NCBI GenBank assembly: GCA_013396655.1 | Contig: WBMV01001915.1 | Coordinates: 310,001-374,000, forward strand | DNA length: 64,000 bases | Direction of reading: 5' to 3' | From: Campylorhamphus procurvoides | Lineage: Eukaryota; Chordata; Aves; Passeriformes; Dendrocolaptidae | Part shown: positions 54,601 through 64,000 of the stretch, piece by piece | How the letters are laid out: each line of letters opens with the position of its first letter | Position numbering within the stretch: position 1 is the first letter of the stretch | Notes under the pieces: generated by a model | Databases searched by the model: none | What the model saw: the letters and a program-made list of their open reading frames with translations, nothing else | Told to the model about the DNA's origin: nothing | Position numbers and translations under genes: made by a program

Positions 54601-56021
54601 TTATAAGTCCTTACAGATGTATTTACATTTGCAAGACTGCACATCTCTTGCCACCTTCCTACTTCACATCCCTCCGTTGGAGATAACCAGCCTTCAGCAC
54701 TCACAGAGGCACCAGGGTGATCAGTGGTGCAGCGAACTGTGCAATTTAACAGTGATTTGAAAGGAGAAGAAGAACTTAAAGAAACACGGCAATTATTGAG
54801 ATTCAAGGTGAAGCAAATTTTCAGCAATGCATTTCTTATACTTCACTGGGTATTTGAAGAAGCAAAGAAGCAATGACCTTGCAAACCCACAGGTGGGTAT
54901 GTACCCACATCACACACACAGCTGAAAACTGAAAATATTACCCCAGAATTTCCACATAAACTACCAGGTACCCTTTATATTTTACAAGGGTTTTGTACCT
55001 GTAATTTATATTTAAATGATTTTACAGTAAAATATTAACCAAATAATTAAATGATTACTTACTTACATCTTATTCAGCCGTGTATTTAATAAAGACTATG
55101 AAAAAATAATCTGTTCTTTTCACTTTTTACTATGGTGCAATGTCTCAAAATACTCTTTTCCTACTTTGACCTAATCTGGCACCTACCTAATAACAACATT
55201 AGATTAGGAGCCTGCTACTCCTAGATAAAGCAACTGGACAGTGTAAGATGACATTTAGAAATTTAAAGGTAATATTGCTCTTGCCCACATTTAATTTTGT
55301 GTTAAATAATAGAAGCAGGTAATTAAATAGCGTTTTAGCTAACAAGTAGCAGACCTGTTGTGGTGAATAACTTTGATCTTCACTGGTTTGAACATAGTAA
55401 ACAGAATTTTTTGTTATTTTTGTTGGCATTTACATTATGTTAAAAAACACAAAGCACCTTCAACACCTTTCAACACCTTTCAACAGCATGAAACAAGCAA
55501 ATCGTGTATTCGAATGTGGGAATGAAATCTCTTTTCAGTAACAGCGGTGTGATAGTCATGCTAGTTCCAGCACATCCAGATAACACCTCGGAAGTGATTT
55601 AAAGATAATGGAGAATATTCCTTTCAGTAGTCACGCCTATGATTGCACCATTACTTTAACACAACAGTTAATAACTTTTGTTCTTTAAAATGGAAAGTGT
55701 GCAATAGCTTTGATGAACAGATAGTGGACTCAATTTAACTTGCCTTTTCTCTCTTACTTTCTCCCAAGTGCCTAGTAGAAAAACATTTATACTGTATGCA
55801 TTCTCTGAATGCTTACTATATTTATGCTAAATTCACCATTAGCAATTTCATGCCTCTGTTAGAGCCCTTCTAGGATAAGGAATAGAATTAAATTTGTAGT
55901 TGTTAAACAGTATCTAAGCCTATTAAAGCTGTGGGCCTGAGTACTATTTCCTTACAGTGTCTTGGTGTTTGCTGATATACCTTTCAGAAAGAAATACACG
56001 GATATAGGTTGGGCTGATGTC

Positions 56022-56037
56022 TTTTTTTTTTTTTTTT
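56022..56037. repeat. Poly-T run (16)
   Basis: An uninterrupted 16-base T homopolymer lies in the intron upstream of the 66-nt exon. No adjacent retrocopy was recognised. Confidence 0.9.
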
Positions 56038-57549
56038 CGGAACGGTTCTAAGATTCTCACATTTTTCCTCTAACTCACCCAATTATATTGATAGTTTAAA
56101 AATAAAACTCTGAGTTTAAATCTGGCTGTTTTCAACATTTTCTCTACAGTTTGATTAGTCTCAGTTTCTCAAGTGAGGTAAAAGTCAGCTCTGAGTGTAT
56201 ATTAAAACATGTCAGACTAAAGTTTACAAAGTTATCCCCATTAGAAATAGAAGATCTGGCAGAACTTGGATCTGTATTAGGTCATAAGCATTCATATTTC
56301 TTTGCATTACTAATTTAGACCATTTCATAAGAGTGTGGGTACCCACAAAAAGCCACACATTTTGACAAAAATGTAGATCTATATTAAATATACAGGGAAC
56401 AAATTAATATGATTTCTCACTTTGAGTTAGCAGTATACACAGTACAATTTGGATATTTTTGATAACACACCATGAGGTACAAATTTTAACTGTAACATTA
56501 CCCTGACAACAAAAATAACTATATGATATAATAGCCACATATTTAGGGGTTAGGTGTTCGAAATTAAAATTATGTCCAATTAAATTTAAAAAAAAGGTCT
56601 TTCAGAGTTTTTTTTAAAACAATTTTATTTTCTATTCTAACTATGCATTCAGTTTGAAGGAATGTTTACATTGCTACTAGACTTGAGGTCACTAGGCACT
56701 TTGTATACAGTTTCCGCTAACTCCTTAGTGCCATATACCTTAAAGGAGTTTGTGTTCAATTATCTAAATAAAGAAGGAAAGAATTTTCTTACTCATATTC
56801 TCAATCATATTTTAACTTAGCAACTGAGCATGACTATAAGAAGATACTTTTTCAAAATCCCCTTTTTGCAAACAGCTTCAAGGGATAAATGGACCATGGA
56901 AACAAGAAACCATCAGAGTTGTGGGAAAGCAAAATGTGATTTACTTTGAGAGCCAAGTGCAGATGACATGTAGAGAGATTATAAACCTATACAAAAGTCC
57001 TGGTTTTCCACTTCTCCAAACCACCTGCTGTTCCAGCAGTTTTCGGAATCAACACCACTTAAGAGCTACTTTAGGGACACCACTGGGTTTTTAGTACGTA
57101 ACAGGGTCAGTATCACAAATATGCACTAACAAAATCTGAAGTCTAATAATCGTGCCATTCATTAAACTATTGCCACACTAACAATGAATATAAAACATGC
57201 TAAGGGTTTGGGAATAGCCTTTTCCTGTTCTCTTTGGTGTTGCCTAAGACCAATATGCTTCAGAGTCTGTATGTCGCAATAGAGTCATAACTAGTCAGCA
57301 ATTTTATTATGCTGGCAACAACTCACCATGTGAGAAGAGGAGAACTCTGTGTGTTTTGGGAAATACCAAGAACATATAAACCTGTGTTCAGAGATTCAGA
57401 GTACATCTAACAAGCACACCTAACCTATTAATCCAGAATGGTCATGTGAAAATTCAATAATCTCATCACCAACAAATTTCTGAAATTGTTTTTCTGACAT
57501 ATTCTCAAGCAAACAATTCTTTTACCCTAAATCAAGCCAGTTCAGTAGG

Positions 57550-57583
57550 GATTATTTGACTGAGGTGATTATTTGACTGTGGT
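57550..57583. repeat. 17-bp tandem duplication
   Basis: Two adjacent copies of gattatttgactg(a/t)ggt differ at one base. Confidence 0.92.
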
Positions 57584-59352
57584 GCTGTACTTCAGGCAAC
57601 CTTTCACTGCTGTGCATTTATCTGGGAGGCAGCAAGTGAACTCACACAGTGAACAAACCCAGCAGCATTCCATAAGGCATCTGCAGGCTCTGAGGACAAG
57701 TTTAGATCCTGTTTCAAGGATGATTGGTCTAAAAATCTACATGATATTATATCCCAAAAGCATTTTGTAATTTTCTGTTAAGGAAACAGCTCAGAATCTG
57801 CAAGTTACTGCCTTCTGTATGAAAATCAGATAGTCTCATCAGCCAACTAAATAGACTTTCTTTTCCATAACTTAAATAGCAATATTAAATAGTTTAATGT
57901 AAAAAAGAGGGTCACTTATGACCTACCATACTTGTACAGGATGCAGTTAGTATCCTGGATGATAAATACTTGACTATTTTTTTCAATATCTTTATTTTTT
58001 GCCCATTTGACTTTTTTGGGGGCCAAATTAAATTACAAACCACAGGAATAGATTTATTTTTTTATTTCCTTTTATTCCTATCTTTTTTTCTTTTTTTTTT
58101 ACTTATCTAATTAGGAATAACTAATTATTATTTTTTCATCTGAAATAAGAAAAATATTAAAATCCCCTAAAGAATATCATCTTTGAAGACGGATATTGAC
58201 CATCACATCACTGTTCTTTTAAGACACATTAACCTTTCTGTTCGATATTGCTAACAAAAAGCCACTAAGATTCTTTGTGTTACATTTAGAAATGCCAATT
58301 ATGTGCTTTGATGTCACTTAAGGAGTGACCTGTAATGGGTATCTGTAAAAGTATTAACTTCAAATATTAGTCACATATCACTCAATATTACAAAATATAT
58401 CTCTATTACTCCTTTCTATATGCAGTTATGAAATGAGACAATATCTAGCAATTATGCCTCTCATTGAGTGCAGGTATTCAACTTGGTGTAGAAGAAGCTG
58501 GAAGACTTTAAAATTAAAGATAATAAATGTATTTTGTTTTGATTTTCTGACCTGAAGACAATGAGGTGGAAAAGGCTAATAATTTTTTTAATGTCAGAAA
58601 ATAATTACCACAATTAATTCAGCAAAATTAACTACGTTGTACAATTATTGCTGCATTTATTTTTTTTTACATCATTAAAATTCATAGAGCTTGCTAAAAC
58701 TGTGCTCACTTTTTGGAAAGTTCCATTAGGCAAAATATCAGTAACATCAGTCATGGTCAGAGGTGCCTCTTAAACACAAAGGCCCCAAATTCATACCCTT
58801 TGCCCTAATTTTTTTATTTTTTTTTAATAAAGTGGCTCAGAAGGTTGAGCAAAGATGAACGCAGAACACAGTAATGTACCTCTGTTACACCTGTGAACTA
58901 CACTGTTTCTAATGGGAGCGCTACATTAATACTGAGCTGAAATTATCTGGTTTTATGCCTCTTTATTCAGCAGCAAAAATGACCAAGTTTATTGTTAGAT
59001 TTTTTTAAAAAATACATTCAGCACTTAAAAAATTTATTAATATAATACATAAAATATTTTTATAAAAAAGGACAACTAAACTATTTGTCTTTGATATTGT
59101 ACCTTTTCTCATAGATTTTTTTCAAATTCCCTCCTAGCAAAGATACGCTCACTTGACAGTTTTGTCAGTCTTATGTGCACTGTGTATTTTTCAATGAAAG
59201 TCATGTAACCAGTGGATAAATGAGTAGGGAAATGCTAATCTCTGGGATTAGGTAGGAAATTTTCCTATTTACATTATCAAGTTACCATGCTGAAATAACT
59301 CACATTGATAAGTGTAGGCTACAGCTGTTTCTAACTCCAGCCAGATATTTAC

Positions 59353-59469
59353 CTCTCTCTGTCCGGAGAGTAGTGGTCATCTATCACTCGGTGTCTATCC
59401 ATTCGGTTCAGGGTGTTGTAATGCGCAGGAGTAGATCGTGTCCCTCGTGGTCCCTGATCCACATTCCGA
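59353..59469 (-). CDS. RIMS2: RIMS2 coding exon, linker (117 nt)
   Basis: This exon encodes the run RNVDQGPRGTRSTPAHYNTL followed by NRMDRHRVIDDHYSPDRE. The human RIM2 counterpart, as I recall it, has a closely similar RNVEQG...MDRHRVMDDHYSPDRD segment, so the assignment is firm. The acceptor is ttatccttag and the donor AG|gtaaat. Its 117 nt keep phase: it begins with the third base of a split Ser codon and ends AG|, so skipping it would remove 39 residues in frame. If joined directly to the 180-nt exon the split codon is Arg; if joined to the 66-nt exon it is Ser. Charged and aromatic residues are mixed and no folded domain is apparent. Confidence 0.95.
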
Positions 59470-62400
59470 CTAAGGATAAAAGATATCAGATTCTGAGTTT
59501 TGAATGTGCCAGTACCATCCCTTCTCACTGATTTGTACAGAGAATTAGTAGCAAACGTGTTGGTAATGAGATGTGTTAGCTGACCTGTCTGTTGTATAAG
59601 TTTACACTCAAATAATTGTAAAACTCACGATACAAACAAAAATTTTCTCTTTTAGAAAAAGGTGCCAAGTCCATATCTGATAGGGATAGAGTTCTGTTCT
59701 TTTGTTTTGATGTTTGTTTTGGAAATGAGAGGATTTTTTTTTTTATTAAAAAGGTTATTTTCGACAACTTTTCATTAATCTTTCCAGACTAGTACCTTCA
59801 AGGAAGATTTCCTTCTAGCTGAAACACACACTGTAAAAAATTTTTCATGAGCTCTTGATTTTGACTATACTATAAAGATGTAAAGGTAGTAAGTCACAAT
59901 GGGGACTTCTGGCAGTTACAGTAGAGTGTAGCCTGCTGGAAACATTGTGATCTGAATTAAAAAATAGCTGCTTGTTTTGTCCTAGAAAATTTATTCGGTA
60001 ATCTCATTAGCATAGAATTTGAAAAAGACAGATCTGTTTAACTAGTGTAAGTGGTACCCAGAATGGAGTCTTCATTAAATAGCTCAAATCACCTTTACCA
60101 TTTTGTACTATTTGATACCAAAGCTTTGCCTATCAATTATTTTACTCAGTTTAATGGTCGATACCTACCAATACCCAGTAACTTCACCTTTTCTGCTTTG
60201 TAAAACAAACCCACAAGAATAGGAAGATAAAAGACAACAGTTAACTGTACTAATTATTGGATGATTAAAATAAAATTGGTTTGTATAGATTTGAAAATAA
60301 CAGATTGTATGCTTCCCTTCACAAAAATTCAAGTTTTAGACCAATAAATTGTTCCGCCTCCTGTTCTTTTCTGCAATCTGCACTGTTGTGAGCCTCTGTT
60401 TCTTTTGTTTGTTTGTTTTTTAATCACTCAGTTCCTGCCTCCTTTCTGGTCACTTTCTCTGCCCTTTTGGTACACATCATCCTCATCCTTTGTCATTTAC
60501 CAATTCCTGATTAGTGTTAACCCGTATGTGTATCCTTCACTGCAGCTGCCATGGTGTTGTTTATTTCTGCACATAAGTGCTATGAAGGTCTTGCACTACA
60601 CATAAACATTTGCCTTCAGCTCCAACTCATTTGTCATAAAGCATTTCTCCACTCTAGCATTCATGAAACCAAGTGTAAAGTTTACTCTGTCTAATGAACT
60701 TTATATTTGCCATACTAAGTATAATTCTTCTACCTTCTACTCTACAACTCTTTCTTGCAAGAACTTTTCTTCCCCTATTTGTACCAGAAAGATAGAAAAT
60801 CCAGTATAGCCTTTACCTGCCATTGAACTCTTTCATGTGTATTTATACTTTGAAATGGACATTGACAGGATTTCTCTACTCTCCTTTGTTAACGTTTTTA
60901 CTTTCCTAACATTTAATTCTCATTCCTCTTTTCTGTACTCTAGTTTTTGTCAGACCCTCCTCCTCAAGGTCTCTCTCTATTTTCTGGTTTCAAACTAAAA
61001 TACTTTATTCTACTTATCTCTTCTTTTGACTTAATATTTAAGCTTTCTCAAGCTATCATTTCTTTGTAAATTCTCCCAAAGATCTGGGCGGTCTGCCGAC
61101 ATAATCAAAACTCCTGTCTAAACTCTGATTATAAAACTTAGTCCTGAATACTCAGTAACATCCGGTCTGCTAAAATCACTTTCCATAATATTATATTGTT
61201 GGCTTATTGTTCTAAACAATTTTTTCTTGACATTTCTGTATTATATCAGATCCTGATTTCATGTTGATTTTCAACATTCTACACAACTGTATTTTTTCTA
61301 CTTTGAAGTGTTAATACCATTTCAATTTTGTTTCATTTTGCTAAGGATATCTTTGTCAGCCAGATTTACTATTTAACAGAAAGTGACATACTTCCTCCAA
61401 TGAACCTTGTTTTACAAAAAAAGTTTCTTTCACAGCATATGTCTTCACTCCTTTGGAACCTTCTTACAGTTGACAGAACATGTATGGCGCAACTAGATAA
61501 CAGGTAAGCAGGTGAACAGCTGTAATTGCAGGTGATGTGGTAGAGAATAATGAGCATCCTGGATTTGTCACACCATTTCAGCATAGCTGCTCTCTACAGT
61601 CACCTTCATCTTGCTTTTTCAAATGTATAGTCTCAGAAAAAACTAAACCTGATGTGGAGCAGTTCTCCCACGAGAGTAAACTCCATTCTGATCTACAGGG
61701 AGAATAACACTCCATATCTGATTATCTGATAACATTACAAGAGCAGTATCAATTTCTTGTCAACTACTATTCAATGGGCCTTTGGTGGAGTTTGTTAACA
61801 AAATTCAGTACAAGGATTGAGGACTGCAAAAGAACTTCTAAGATATAACTTTTATGGCCTGCAGAGGTGTCAGTCACTAATTGGGAACTCTCTGGGTGTG
61901 CAGCATGCTTACTGCAGTTAGGACATCTTTATAGCAGCACATGCACAACAAGCTCAACCAAAGAGGGTGCAAATGTGATTGATAAGGCTTACAGCTCTCC
62001 TGAGTACCCCTGCATTTTCAGTAGATATAAAAAAACACATTTCTGTATACCATGGATTATGCTTCTTTTCTACAAACCCTCAGGATCTGGTAACCCAATT
62101 CTCTGAGCTTGACAAGTCATCAAAGAAAAGATTCAGTGCATTGGCAGGGAAATATTACATAAATAATGCATTTGATTCTGACATTGTAGGAAACAGCTGC
62201 AATAAATTCAAAACTATATTTTAAAATTTAGCCTTAGAAAAGTCACAAGCAGGAAACATTTTGAACATTTAAAGAAATGCAAAATTAGAGGAAAACGAAA
62301 AGAAGGTTTTCAATGGTGTTAAATAAGTGATAATTACTAGCTTGGGCAAAAGTTCTGCCCAAAATGCATACAGCATGGATGCACACAGAAAAACACAAAC

Positions 62401-63714
62401 ACACACAAAAAAAGAGATTTTGCTCACATTTTTTTTTATATCTAAACCAAGTAACCCCTGGAGATTTAGCATAGGCAATCACTTAGGCTGAAATCAGCAG
62501 AGCAAAAATCAGAATAGGCGCCTTTGTGTCTACTGTTTATGTCCCATTTCAAGTCAGACTGTATGGGTTTATATGGGTGTAGATTCAAGTAGAAACACAC
62601 ATTCTGCCTGTTAGCTGTATGAGATGATATGGGACAATTTGGGATCCTAATTCCCCACTAATGCAAAAGGATATTATATAGTCTACACCTGTTAGAGGAA
62701 ATGGTAAGTGAAAATATAAGTAAGAAAGTAGGAAGAGAATTCAACAGAATTTTAAGTTAACAAAAAGAACAACGATAACACAGAAAGGAAAGCAGACCAC
62801 AAGAGAATCAGAATGGCTGCAGCAGAAAGGGAGACACACATGTACCTGCCAGGAAATACTGCATACCAGGTCTTCAGTATTAAAGCAGAATTGTGAACAT
62901 TACGGGTAAAAGAAATAACTTCCCCTTTCATTCCAACTGAATTACACAATTGGAACCTATCCATACATAACAACAAAAGTGCTGGAAAACGAGCTTCATT
63001 CTCATTTACATCTACCCTTCTGCTTCCTCTTAAGCTTATCCTTGAGAAGTATTCTTTATTCTTGCTTAAACAGTCTATTCAATCAAGTAGTAGTCATTAT
63101 CAAAAAGGGTTATGTTTTGGAAGAAATTTCCTGATCTGTTTTCACAAGATAAGTAGTTATCAGAGAGCTTCCAAGATTAGGAGTTGATGACTGTATTCTC
63201 GGTGCTTGACATAATCATGAAAAAAACAGTAGAAAGCAAGCTACTGCAGTTGGGAGGTTCTCCCAGAACCTTAGTTCTAAACAAATGAAAGGGTTGAAAA
63301 CATCTATTGTCAAATGAATGTTAAAGAAATGTCATACCATCACATACTATAAAATATGGCACCTTTTAAATAGCTTCAGAAAATCAAAACATGAAGAAAT
63401 ATTTTGCTTTCCTTAGATTGGACTGTACTGATTTTTGATGAAAAATAGATAAAAAAGGCATAAGTAATTATATAATTATATATGTTTCATATATAAAATA
63501 TACAATTATATAATATAAAAATAATACAGTAATAATAAACTATAAATAAGATAAAATTAGGCCTAAATTAAGCACGTCAGTATAAAGTAAGGAAAGCTAT
63601 TACTTGCTTCACGTAATTCTTTGCCATTTTGAAAGTCTGGAGATTCTTTCCAGTATTCTTACAGAATCAGTACTAATTAAATTTATGTAGCTGCACAGTT
63701 AAATAGCAGCTTAC
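59470..63714 (-). other. RIMS2: RIMS2 intron (4,245 nt)
   Basis: This intron separates the 157-nt and 117-nt exons. An AT microsatellite-like stretch lies at about 63.46-63.55 kb, and pyrimidine-rich plus-strand sequence runs over roughly 60.4-61.3 kb. I saw no gene, RNA or classifiable mobile element. Confidence 0.85.
63460..63548. repeat. AT-rich low-complexity tract
   Basis: Mixed ataatta, tata and ataat units with almost no G or C. It lies about 170 nt beyond the donor of the 157-nt exon. Confidence 0.8.
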
Positions 63715-63871
63715 CTTTGTGGGGGCGGGACACTGGGAGACCACGATCTAGTCCGTCCTATACTATCTCCACGGTGAGGGGACCCTGATCGAGAACAATG
63801 ATTAGATGACATTACTTGTTCTGGCACTGATAGTGTTGAACTTTGAAGATCTCTCCCATTATGTCGATAAT
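63715..63871 (-). CDS. RIMS2: RIMS2 coding exon, start of C2A-C2B linker (157 nt)
   Basis: Read on the minus strand, this exon encodes about 52 residues including YRHNGRDLQSSTLSVPEQ, VMSSNHCSRSGSPHR and GRTRSWSPSVPPPQ. I recognise these as the segment that follows the C2A domain in RIM2; the paralogue RIMS1 differs clearly here. RIM2 is a Rab3-binding active-zone scaffold that primes synaptic vesicles and tethers calcium channels. The segment is Ser/Arg/Pro-rich, has several SP pairs and is probably disordered. The acceptor follows a pyrimidine tract (ttcctttttag), and the donor AG|gtaagc is strong. The exon starts with the last two bases of a codon and ends two bases into the next (AG|T, Ser). 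Identity rests on remembered family sequence and is strong. Confidence 0.95.
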
Positions 63872-64000
63872 CTAAAAAGGAATGCAAATGTTCAGTGAAT
63901 CTGAAGTTGCATTTTTTAATTTCCTAACGTATCTCTAGCTGTGAGAAACAGGATAAAAGATGGAATTTGATCAAGAATGTTATCATATCTTCCTGGGTTC

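Larger units (their letters stand above)
48957..59352 (-). other. RIMS2: RIMS2 intron (10,396 nt)
   Basis: This intron lies upstream of the 66-nt cassette. It contains a minus-oriented CR1 fragment near 51.3-51.6 kb, a poly-T run at 56.02 kb and a 17-nt tandem duplication at 57.55 kb. No further exon was recognised. Confidence 0.85.

Noticed and set aside
54567..54827. Serine-rich 86-codon minus-strand frame considered as an extra RIMS2 exon
   Set aside because: The peptide has no similarity to RIM linker segments and no acceptor/donor pair giving the required phase was found.
1..64000. tRNA, rRNA, CRISPR array, bacterial operon or phage features
   Set aside because: None was seen. The splice signals, CR1 elements and composition indicate a vertebrate intronic region.

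Overview
This is an AT-rich vertebrate (very probably avian) window, almost entirely intron. It carries six coding exons of one gene on the minus strand. They match the linker between the C2A and C2B domains of RIMS2 (RIM2), a presynaptic active-zone scaffold protein. All six read in one continuous frame through canonical AG/GT splice sites. Avian origin is inferred from CR1 LINE fragments with bird-type 3' ends and from the compact introns. A passerine is plausible but not proven.

The gene runs from high to low coordinates, in transcript order: a 157-nt exon (63715-63871), a 117-nt exon (59353-59469), a 66-nt exon (48891-48956), a 108-nt exon (48169-48276), a 180-nt exon (33820-33999) and a 110-nt exon (32613-32722). 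The last carries the RxxPxxP motif expected to bind RIM-BP SH3 domains. The zinc-finger, PDZ and C2A exons should lie beyond base 64000. The C2B exons should lie before base 1. The 66- and 108-nt exons sit together inside what would otherwise be one 25-kb intron and look like alternative cassettes. Four successive exons (117, 66, 108, 180 nt) have the same phase at both ends, so each could be skipped or included without breaking the frame.

Bases 1-32612 are one large intron interval in which I see no exon. It holds a CR1 fragment at the left edge, an approximately 0.9-kb solo LTR-like insertion (27440-28331), a 16-bp perfect hairpin, a 32-bp perfect palindrome and small tandem repeats. The other introns hold one more CR1 fragment, simple repeats and unclassified sequence. 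I see no RNA genes, CRISPR, operons or bacterial features. The open frames of 60-139 codons outside the exons look like chance or repeat-derived frames. I found no wholly new system. The points most worth checking are the paired cassette exons, the RBFOX-type motif after one of them, and the LTR with its inverted ends.
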